This document shows, in pieces, positions 1 through 6,525 of a DNA stretch of 25,553 bases (positions are counted from its first letter, which is position 1; every line of letters begins with the position of its first letter). The translations under genes were made by a program, and so were the position numbers. Where the stretch lies: the NCBI GenBank assembly GCA_964245425.1, contig CAXTMV010000051.1:1-25553 (forward strand). Reading direction: 5' to 3'. Below the pieces are notes generated by a model. It was given only the letters and a program-made list of their open reading frames with translations. It ran no database searches and was not told where the DNA came from. This stretch comes from JACMLD01 sp964245425. GTDB lineage: Bacteria; Bacteroidota; Bacteroidia; Chitinophagales; Chitinophagaceae.

Positions 1-117
1 TTCTGCTTTTACGTTAAGGTGTTTCAGTACAATATCGGGCGGCATGGTGCCGGCCGGCGGCTGGGCGTCCAATCCAACAGAGAGGATAAGCATAATACAT
101 ACAAATACTTGTTTCAT
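1..117 (-). CDS. Exported protein, N-terminal fragment (third gene of the metal-linked operon)
   Basis: Only the first 39 codons lie in the window; the reading frame is open to position 1. The start is the ATG at 117-115. Residues 1 to about 19 look like a signal peptide: a lysine near the start, a hydrophobic stretch (VFVCIMLILSVG) and an Ala-Gln cleavage-like site typical of Bacteroidota. The mature part begins with a proline-rich stretch, then PDIVLKHLNVKAE. The gene starts 44 nt after the HMA-domain gene stops and has no promoter of its own that I can see, so it is probably co-transcribed with it. In related genomes this position may hold a TonB-dependent receptor or a PepSY-like secreted protein, but the fragment is too short to decide. 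Confidence 0.7.
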   Translation of the reverse strand, partial: MKQVFVCIMLILSVGLDAQPPAGTMPPDIVLKHLNVKAE

Positions 118-136
118 ATAAATAATTTTAGTCACC

Positions 137-156
137 GGCCGGTTCTTATACCGGCC
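137..156 (-). repeat. Short GC-rich hairpin between operon genes
   Basis: A perfect 7-bp inverted repeat (GGCCGGT at 137-143, ACCGGCC at 150-156) encloses a 6-nt loop in the 44-nt gap between the HMA gene and the next gene. The left side is itself inside a 10-bp palindrome (134-143). No U-run follows on the minus strand, so it is not a classic terminator. It might stabilise an mRNA end or lower expression of the third gene; this is inference. Confidence 0.4.
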
Positions 157-161
157 AGTCA

Positions 162-707
162 TCAGATGGTAACATGATAGATGCGGGTGCCGGCTGCCAG
201 CCCTGCTTTTTCGCAGCAACTGGCCGCCCGGCCGGACTTTATACATTGCATGCTGGTAGCAGCACTGTACTTTTTAAAGGCAGCAGCCGTCAGGAAATCC
301 TTATCAACGATGACCAGGTTTTTTTCACCGCTCAATACCTGGTCTTTTATATTCAGAAAATGATATTCCCTGCCATTGATGTTGATGTGTTCATCGTTCC
401 TGACAGATGTATTGATAAAGGTACCGGTCAGTGTAAATTTCGCTACGGAGAAACCGGCGTCTTCCACTGCTTTTTTCAACGCGTCGATATCAGCGGTTTC
501 GTTTTCTTTAAAAACAACCGTAAACGCTGAGTTCCTGATATCGGGTTTCACGCTGGCCACAAAAGGCAGCTGCCGTAAAGCATCGTCAATGGCACGCGAA
601 CACATGGCACAGGTAAGCCCGCTGGCTTGTATGGTCACTTTTGTAAACTGGGCTTGCGAAAACGCAAAAGAGCCTGTTAGTATCAATAGAATGATTAGTT
701 TTTTCAT
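162..707 (-). CDS. Secreted heavy-metal-associated (HMA) domain protein
   Basis: 181-residue exported protein. Residues 1 to about 20 are a signal peptide ending FSQAQ. Residues 22-90 form an HMA-type ferredoxin-like fold with the metal-binding motif GLTCAMC (C33 and C36) and the usual following helix and DAGF strand. The C-terminal half (about 95-181) is not a known domain to me but ends in a second cysteine cluster (C155, C164, C165) with a nearby histidine, so it may hold a second metal site. I chose the ATG at 707 because it starts exactly at the signal peptide; a longer frame reaches 914 but adds an unlikely Arg-rich leader that overlaps the upstream gene. HMA domains bind Cu(I) or similar soft metals; here it is probably periplasmic. 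It follows the HYC-type gene by 113 nt. Confidence 0.85.
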   Translation of the reverse strand: MKKLIILLILTGSFAFSQAQFTKVTIQASGLTCAMCSRAIDDALRQLPFVASVKPDIRNSAFTVVFKENETADIDALKKAVEDAGFSVAKFTLTGTFINTSVRNDEHININGREYHFLNIKDQVLSGEKNLVIVDKDFLTAAAFKKYSAATSMQCIKSGRAASCCEKAGLAAGTRIYHVTI

Positions 708-820
708 CTTGTATGTATATGCGGAAATAAGGAAATACCATCCGCCATAGCGGCAGGTGGCCATTGCAACGGGGCAGGCATCTCCGCTGGGGACCAGGGG
801 AGCGATTGCCATGCATTGTT

Positions 821-1225
821 TTAAATCCGCAATAATCGATGAAAAATAAAAAGAGAAGGCTGGCCGTCCTCTTCGTCGCCTGGCGGCGAAGGGCTGGCAG
901 TTGCTTCGGTGCACACCGCATCTGGCAGGCAGGCAGCCGGGTTGATGAAATCAAATACGGTTGGGAGGGAACCAAGAGCGGAAATGGTATAATCTGCTGT
1001 TACAGGCTGATGATCGACCTGTAGTTTTATAAAGGCTACTTCGTCGTGGCAGCATTTGTTTTTGGCATTTTGCATACCGCAAACCGAGCAGGTATGCGTG
1101 CTCAGTTCAGCCAGTTGTACCGAAGATCCGGTCTGGCGCCCCATACAATAATGCACCTGCAACACCAAGCCGCTGGTGATGGCGAGATACATTAAAGCAA
1201 CTGATAAGGCCAGTATTTTCTTCAT
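821..1225 (-). CDS. HYC/CC/PP-type small exported protein, probably metal-linked
   Basis: 134 residues beginning MKKILALSVALMYLAITSGL, a signal peptide or single membrane segment. The HYC triplet is at residues 25-27, a CSVCGM pair at 46-51, CCH at 58-60, and a PP pair near residue 114 before a C-terminal aromatic segment. This order of HYC, CC and PP motifs is the signature of a small Bacteroidota family of unknown function usually found beside metal-binding and TonB-dependent receptor genes. The ATG at 1225 is preferred over a start four codons upstream, because the predicted promoter -7 box (1235-1242) overlaps that longer start. It is the first gene of the operon. The many Cys and His residues suggest metal binding, but no activity is known to me. 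Confidence 0.8.
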   Translation of the reverse strand: MKKILALSVALMYLAITSGLVLQVHYCMGRQTGSSVQLAELSTHTCSVCGMQNAKNKCCHDEVAFIKLQVDHQPVTADYTISALGSLPTVFDFINPAACLPDAVCTEATASPSPPGDEEDGQPSLFIFHRLLRI

Positions 1226-1234
1226 AAATCGGCA

Positions 1235-1266
1235 CAAATGTAAAAACTAAAACGGGAACCGTCAAT
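1235..1266 (-). promoter_or_regulatory. Bacteroidota-type promoter of the HYC/HMA operon
   Basis: Reading the minus strand, ATTG (1266-1263) is followed after 20 nt by TACATTTG (1242-1235), an exact match to the TAnnTTTG -7 consensus with an accepted spacing. Transcription should start near 1231, giving a leader of only about 6 nt before the ATG at 1225. No Shine-Dalgarno sequence fits in that space. Confidence 0.65.
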
Positions 1267-1288
1267 AAGCGGTCTGTTAAAAAAAGGA

Positions 1289-3298
1289 TTAATTTACAAA
1301 ACTCCAGAAAATGCCGAATCTTATCTCGAGGCCGGGGTAAGGGTAACCCGCCACCGCGCTGTTATTATTGGTGAAGCCAAAACCGTCTTTTGTGCGCACC
1401 GTATTGAGGTTTTCTGCACGCACATAACCTGTAAAACTTTTAATGCGAAAATGGAAATAGGCATTGATGGTGGGCAACCGCAACCGCAGCGTGGCCGTAT
1501 CCTGGTAATAGAACTGGCCCAGTAAAGGCGAGTAACCATCGGCTTTATAAGCGGTATTGTATTTTATTTCCAGTCCGGTGGCCAGCAACAGGTTTTTAAA
1601 CCCAAGATTGCCGTTGTAGCCAATACGGCTGCGTGTAAAAACCAGCGGCACATTAACAGGTCCGTTGCCGGCTTTTTGCTGCACGGTTAACTCAAGCAGC
1701 CATTGCAGGTGCCGGGTTAAACGGATCTCTTTTTCGGCACTTATCTGCAGCAGGTTAAAAACAGCCGATGACTGCTGTGCGTGATAATAATCGCTAAAAT
1801 AGCTGTAATTGGTCAGTAATAAATAATTGCCGGTTAATTTCAGCCTTCGCTGCGGTTGCTCAATGGATGCAAAAATACGTACGGTGTTTTCTTTTTTAAA
1901 ATCGCTGACATTTGAAATATTGAAACTGCTGGCTGGGTTAAAGATAAAAGAAGGCGATCGGTTTACATTCTGAAACCCGATTTGCAGAAAGCCCAGTTCT
2001 TTACTCACCAGCCGGCGCAGGCTGCCATAAGCATTGTAGTCGCCGGCGTTTAAGCCTGTTACATACAATTCGCCCTGTGCTTCTGCGTCCCATTTCTGGT
2101 TGCGGGTTTTATTCCGGTATTCAGCGTGCAGCCAGGTGTTATGGTAATTGCCTTCACCACCGTCGAAAACACCCTTCAGGTTTTGCAGGCTGGCACCCAC
2201 CTTGAAGAATTGCTGCGGGTTTTTGTCGTCGGGAAACTGGTAAATAGAAAAATCATTTATCAGCTCCGTCCATTTATCCTGCAACTGGTAGGTAGCCGGC
2301 ATAGAAAGAAAATTGTAAAACGGGCGGTAAAAATTGGTATCATTAAATGCATCCACCCCCCTGTCTATGAAACGGTAGCTGTAGTTGTTCAGCTGGATGC
2401 TGTGCTCAAGCCGCAGTTTGGGATAAAACAGGTGGATGGTAACCGAATCGGTTTGCACGGAATCTTTCTTGCCCAAATCATATTGTTGCCGCAGAAAAAG
2501 ATTACTGGTCTTGTATTCATTGCCGGTTGTAATGGAGGTTGTCATGGGGTTTACAAAACTGGGCTGCACGGCCCCCAGGAAAACCTTGATAGTGGCCCTG
2601 TCTTTATGCGTCTTCAGATCATCCAAATCACTTGGGTTTATGATGCCGCCATTTTCGGCCGATTTTATGCTGTTGCTGAGCAATACAAAAAAGAGGTGAT
2701 ACCGCCGGTTAGGGCTCTGGTAAAAAGAGTTCAGCCGGTAAGAAGACTGGGCAGAATTCTGGTTTTTAAAAAATCCCGGAGAAGTGACCAGCCTGTACTG
2801 GAACGCCGCATTCCAGTTGGGGTTGATATTTTGCGTATGCACTACCTGCACCAGTTGTTCCTGCTTTGCACCAATGATATAATTAAGCAGCGTATAAGGC
2901 CGGGTGGTATTATAGAAACGCGTTTCACTGAGTTTGATATTGTACACATCAAATGCATGTAAACCCGCATCCCATCCGGGTTTCATCAACGGCGAGAACA
3001 ACAGTGATTTGGCCGCACTGCCGGTATTGCCCAGGTTGATATAGTCGGCCGGCAACAAAAACCGTTTTGAAAAATCATTGATGGAAGAATCAAATTTAAG
3101 GTAGCGGCTGCTGTCGAGGTAACGGAAATTGATGGTAATGGAATCTTCCTGCCCGGTGCGGTGTTTAAGGCTGTCTTTGGAACCGCCTGCGCCGGTGCTG
3201 CCGGGGCGTGGAATACGGTTAATAAGACCTTGCTGGGCATTGCTTTTCAGGGCTATTACCAGTAAAAAAAGAAATAGTATGTAAAAAATACGCGTCAA
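1289..3298 (-). CDS. Putative outer-membrane porin (Bacteroidota Porin_10-like), TTG start
   Basis: 669 residues. The N-terminus is a clear signal peptide (TRIFYILFLFLLVIALKSNAQQ). The rest is rich in alternating polar/aromatic strands, has no long hydrophobic helices, and ends in an aromatic-rich strand (LEIRFGIFWSFVN), as expected of an outer-membrane beta-barrel. Length, the opening Gly/Ser/Pro-rich linker and the barrel region resemble the Bacteroidota putative porin family. The only initiator that keeps the whole signal peptide is TTG at 3298-3296: an in-frame TAA lies three codons upstream, no ATG is available, and the next internal Met is about residue 105. It starts 60 nt after purine nucleoside phosphorylase ends, so the two may be one transcript and the porin may help nucleosides or other solutes cross; that link is inference. 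Confidence 0.75.
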   Translation of the reverse strand: MTRIFYILFLFLLVIALKSNAQQGLINRIPRPGSTGAGGSKDSLKHRTGQEDSITINFRYLDSSRYLKFDSSINDFSKRFLLPADYINLGNTGSAAKSLLFSPLMKPGWDAGLHAFDVYNIKLSETRFYNTTRPYTLLNYIIGAKQEQLVQVVHTQNINPNWNAAFQYRLVTSPGFFKNQNSAQSSYRLNSFYQSPNRRYHLFFVLLSNSIKSAENGGIINPSDLDDLKTHKDRATIKVFLGAVQPSFVNPMTTSITTGNEYKTSNLFLRQQYDLGKKDSVQTDSVTIHLFYPKLRLEHSIQLNNYSYRFIDRGVDAFNDTNFYRPFYNFLSMPATYQLQDKWTELINDFSIYQFPDDKNPQQFFKVGASLQNLKGVFDGGEGNYHNTWLHAEYRNKTRNQKWDAEAQGELYVTGLNAGDYNAYGSLRRLVSKELGFLQIGFQNVNRSPSFIFNPASSFNISNVSDFKKENTVRIFASIEQPQRRLKLTGNYLLLTNYSYFSDYYHAQQSSAVFNLLQISAEKEIRLTRHLQWLLELTVQQKAGNGPVNVPLVFTRSRIGYNGNLGFKNLLLATGLEIKYNTAYKADGYSPLLGQFYYQDTATLRLRLPTINAYFHFRIKSFTGYVRAENLNTVRTKDGFGFTNNNSAVAGYPYPGLEIRFGIFWSFVN

Positions 3299-3358
3299 GA
3301 TAATTTACAGGCAAATTACTTATCAATTGCAATAAAGAAATGCAGCGGAAAGTTAATG

Positions 3359-4183
3359 TTATACCGCCATCACCATTTCTTTGAAGATGGCACTGAATTT
3401 AGGTTCAGCATCCCTGGCGGCCTGTAATACTTCTTCGTGGGTAATGGTGTTTTCTTCTTCGCGTATACCGATGTCTGTTATTACGCTCATCGCAAATACA
3501 GACAGGCCTGCATGTACAGCTGTAATCACTTCCTGCACCGTGCTCATGCCCACTGCATCGCCACCCAGCAAATGAATGAGCTTGTATTCTGCCCGGGTTT
3601 CAAAAGTGGGGCCGGTTACCCCGCAATACACTCCTTTTTTTAAGGTGATGCCCAGCCGATCGGCGATGGCCTCTGCCTTGCTGATAAGTTCTTTTTTATA
3701 GGGTTCGCTCATATCCGGAAAACGGGGACCGAGTGCAGTATCATTTTTACCCAGCAAGGGGTTAACGGCAAAAAAACTGATATGATCTTCAATGATCATG
3801 ATATCACCCACTTTAAAACCCGGGTTTACACCGCCGGCGGCATTGCTGACCAGCAGGGTTTCAATACCGAGCTCCTTCATTACGCGGATGGGATAGGATA
3901 CCTCCTGTGCGGAATACCCTTCGTAAAAATGAAACCGGCCAGCCATACACACTACTTTTTTCGACCCCAGCCGGCCAAAAATCAATTTACCCTGGTGACC
4001 TTCCACCGTGGAGACCGGAAAATGAGGAATGGTAGCATAGGATATTTCCTTTTCAACTGCTATCTCATTTGCCAGGTTGCCCAGCCCGCTTCCCAATACA
4101 ATACCTGTTTGAGGCTGTTCGGCATATATATTTCGGATAAAAGCGGCGGTCTCCTTTATTTGTGCGGCGGTTACTGAGGTCAT
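3359..4183 (-). CDS. punA: Purine nucleoside phosphorylase (trimeric type)
   Basis: 274 residues, normal length for trimeric purine nucleoside phosphorylase, which splits purine (deoxy)nucleosides with phosphate to base and (deoxy)ribose 1-phosphate. Visible motifs: phosphate-binding GSGLG (31-35), HFPVSTVEGHQGKL (54-67, H63), GRFHFYEGY (82-90), SNAAGGVNP (113-121), base-site GPTFET (E195), GMSTVQEV (212-219) and a final HEEVL. At the position of human Asn243 this protein has Asp237 (SVITD), discussed as a finding. The ATG at 4183 fits the family N-terminus; a longer frame to 4345 crosses the divergent promoter region and adds a low-complexity leader. Divergent from the secreted protein gene at 4350. 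Confidence 0.93.
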   Translation of the reverse strand: MTSVTAAQIKETAAFIRNIYAEQPQTGIVLGSGLGNLANEIAVEKEISYATIPHFPVSTVEGHQGKLIFGRLGSKKVVCMAGRFHFYEGYSAQEVSYPIRVMKELGIETLLVSNAAGGVNPGFKVGDIMIIEDHISFFAVNPLLGKNDTALGPRFPDMSEPYKKELISKAEAIADRLGITLKKGVYCGVTGPTFETRAEYKLIHLLGGDAVGMSTVQEVITAVHAGLSVFAMSVITDIGIREEENTITHEEVLQAARDAEPKFSAIFKEMVMAV

Positions 4184-4204
4184 TCCGGGTAATTTAGTTG
4201 CCTG

Positions 4205-4212
4205 CAAATATA
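4205..4212 (-). promoter_or_regulatory. Candidate -7 promoter box for the PNP gene
   Basis: TATATTTG on the minus strand exactly matches TAnnTTTG and lies 22 nt before the ATG at 4183. A TTG is present upstream (4225-4223), but only 10 nt away, so the -33 element is missing or unusual. It lies in the 166-nt divergent gap before the secreted protein gene; I see nothing else convincing in that gap. Confidence 0.4.
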
Positions 4213-4349
4213 TAGAAATGGACAACCCTTTGGCGGCCTTATATGGGCGTCGCCTGCCTGAACAGGTTGAGGGAGCCGCCCGGAATACAACGGAAAACGG
4301 TTTTTCAAAACACCCGGGCCGATGCTTTTGCCAAAACAGTTGCAAATGG

Positions 4350-6329
4350 ATGTGTTTACCACTATATTTGAATTTTACTCAACCAGCATTGCCCTATTTT
4401 TTAAAACATACCCTGTCTTTCCTTTTTATATTGTTTTTAGCGGAAACAAGTAAAGCACAGTTGTGCACGGGCAGCCTGGGAGATCCTGTTGTAAACATAA
4501 CCTTTGGCACCGGAAGCAATCCCGGCCCGGCACTGTCTTCCAATATTACCAACTACAGCTACGTTACCAATCAATGCCCTTCAGACGGATTTTATACCAT
4601 TGCCAGCAGTACCGCCGGTTGTTTCGGCAATACCTGGCATACTTTAACAGAAGACCATACCCCCGGCGATGTGAACGGCTATATGATGCTGATCAATGCC
4701 TCCTACAGCCCCGGTTCTTTTTATGTTGATACCGTAAGGGATCTATGCGGCGGTACAACTTATGAATTTTCCGCCTGGATCATCAGCCTGCTGAAATCGA
4801 GCGCCTGTGGCGGAGTCGGCAACAAACCCAATATAACTTTTCGCATAGAAAGCAGTTCCGGCACCGTGATACAATCTTATTCTACCGGTGATATTGCCAA
4901 TTTATCATTTGCACAATGGAACCAGTACGGGTTCTTTTTTACCCTGCCGGCCGGCGGAAGCGACCTGGTATTGCGGATGATTAACAATGCGCCCGGCGAT
5001 TGCGGCAATGATCTGGCGCTGGATGATATTACGTTCAGGCCCTGCGGCCCTAAAGTGAATGCCGCATTTGTAAACGCCAGCGGTATCGGCGATACCGCCC
5101 GTTACTGCATCAGCAGCCAACCCTCCGTTACACTTACCGGCAGCGTTCAATCCGGTTATAACAACCCGGCTTACCAGTGGCAGCAAAGTACAGACAGCGG
5201 AACAACCTGGCAAGATATTGCCGGCGAAACCAGCAGTACTTATACCCATGTCTTCAATATAGCAGGCGTGTTTCAATACAGGATGTCGGCAGCGGAACAG
5301 GGTAATATCGGTATTGCCCGCTGCAGGGTGGCTTCCAATACCCTCACTATTGCTGTAGATACGATACCCGTTCCGGCAGCTGCCAATACATCACCCGCCT
5401 GTGATCATTCATCGGTTAGTTTGTCTGCACAAAACGGGCAAACCTATGCCTGGACAGGTCCCAATGGCTTTTCGTCTACCCTTGCTTCGCCCGTACTGGC
5501 CACCGCCACCCTTGCAAATGCAGGAAAATATTATGTGCTGGTAAATTCCAAAGGCGGTTGCGTTAAGCGTGATTCCACTACTGTAATAATAAACCCGCTG
5601 CCTGCTGCCAATGCAGGTACAGATGCCGTTATTTGTGAGAACAGCAGCGCCAGCCTGCAGGCCAGCGGAGGAGCTTCTTATAGCTGGTTACCGGCCAGCG
5701 GCCTTTCCAACACTATCATTGCCAACCCGGTTGCCACACCAGCGGTTACGACTAACTATGTTGTAACGGTAGTAAGTGTTGCCGGCTGTAAGGCATCCGA
5801 CACTGTTCTTATAACCGTTTTAAAAAAGCCGGTGGCCAATGCGGGCCCCGACAAGAAGATCGTAAACGGTCAGAGCGTCTTGCTGAACGGATCCGCCAGC
5901 GGCGATACGGCCTCTTATTTCTGGTCACCACCCCAGTTTATCGATAATACGGCGATACTAATGCCAACCGTAAACCCTGCGAGCGATATGACCTATACCC
6001 TTCATGTGTTATCGGGCAATGGCTGCGGTACGGCCACCGATGATGTATTTGTGCGGGTGCTGAAGAAAATTGCTGTACCCAATGCGTTTTCTCCCAATGG
6101 CGATGGCATCAATGATGTATGGAATATTGAGGCGCTGGACACCTACCCCGAGTCTGAAACCATGGTTTTTAACCGGTATGGCCAGGTGGTTTTTCATACC
6201 AGGGGTTATGGCAAGCCATGGGATGGCAATTTCGGCGGCAAACCGTTGCCGTCCGGCACTTATTATTATACCATCGACCGGAAAAACGATTTTCCCGTAC
6301 TAAGTGGGTGGGTAATGATTATCCGCTAA
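4350..6329 (+). CDS. Type IX secreted multidomain surface protein (Ig-like repeats, type B sorting domain)
   Basis: About 659 residues from the ATG at 4350, chosen because it directly precedes a signal peptide ending near residue 37 (hydrophobic LSFLFILFLAE, then SKAQ). Residues about 38-240 form a Cys-containing, beta-rich module ending in GNDLALDDITFRPC, like MAM/CUB-type carbohydrate or adhesion modules in Chitinophagaceae proteins. Then come Ig/PKD-like units: one with YQWQQSTDSGTTWQDIAG, one with YAWTGPNGFSS, one with CENSSASLQASGGASYSWLP and one with NAGPDKKIVNGQSVLLNGSA. The end, from about residue 574 (VPNAFSPNGDGINDVWNI) to RYGQVVFH and GTYYYTIDRK, is the gliding-motility type C-terminal domain that directs type IX secretion. 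It is likely a cell-surface or secreted adhesin; the ligand is unknown. An earlier in-frame ATG at 4218 is unlikely. Confidence 0.87.
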   Translation: MCLPLYLNFTQPALPYFLKHTLSFLFILFLAETSKAQLCTGSLGDPVVNITFGTGSNPGPALSSNITNYSYVTNQCPSDGFYTIASSTAGCFGNTWHTLTEDHTPGDVNGYMMLINASYSPGSFYVDTVRDLCGGTTYEFSAWIISLLKSSACGGVGNKPNITFRIESSSGTVIQSYSTGDIANLSFAQWNQYGFFFTLPAGGSDLVLRMINNAPGDCGNDLALDDITFRPCGPKVNAAFVNASGIGDTARYCISSQPSVTLTGSVQSGYNNPAYQWQQSTDSGTTWQDIAGETSSTYTHVFNIAGVFQYRMSAAEQGNIGIARCRVASNTLTIAVDTIPVPAAANTSPACDHSSVSLSAQNGQTYAWTGPNGFSSTLASPVLATATLANAGKYYVLVNSKGGCVKRDSTTVIINPLPAANAGTDAVICENSSASLQASGGASYSWLPASGLSNTIIANPVATPAVTTNYVVTVVSVAGCKASDTVLITVLKKPVANAGPDKKIVNGQSVLLNGSASGDTASYFWSPPQFIDNTAILMPTVNPASDMTYTLHVLSGNGCGTATDDVFVRVLKKIAVPNAFSPNGDGINDVWNIEALDTYPESETMVFNRYGQVVFHTRGYGKPWDGNFGGKPLPSGTYYYTIDRKNDFPVLSGWVMIIR

Positions 6330-6341
6330 AAATTTTCCCTC

Positions 6342-6374
6342 TTACTGCTATAATTTCTTGTCAAAAGGCAGTAA
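6342..6374 (+). terminator. Inverted repeat after the secreted protein gene, possible terminator
   Basis: TTACTGC (6342-6348) and GCAGTAA (6368-6374) form a 7-bp perfect inverted repeat with a 19-nt loop, 12 nt after the stop codon at 6329. It could be a weak terminator or an operator upstream of lon. The same core arms recur at 19233-19272. No clear T-run follows. The remainder of the 196-nt gap before lon has no convincing consensus promoter. Confidence 0.35.
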
Positions 6375-6525
6375 TTATGCTTTTGGTGGTTATGATATGC
6401 CTCCGCCTTTGACTAATTTCGCTTTTATTCTCTTTGTCTGGCATCAATCTTGAGCCTTATACGCTCCGCATGAAACAGCCTGGTTTTTTGAGAAAAGATG
6501 CTATTTTGTCACGAATTAAATTATA

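Noticed and set aside
707..914. Upstream extension of the HMA protein frame
   Set aside because: The added 69 residues are Arg-rich and not exported-protein like, overlap the HYC-type gene, and hide a perfect signal peptide starting at the ATG at 707.
2126..2962. Long plus-strand open frame (278 codons) inside the porin gene
   Set aside because: It is antisense to the putative porin, whose signal peptide, composition and barrel-like pattern are coherent. The antisense product has no recognisable domain or start context.
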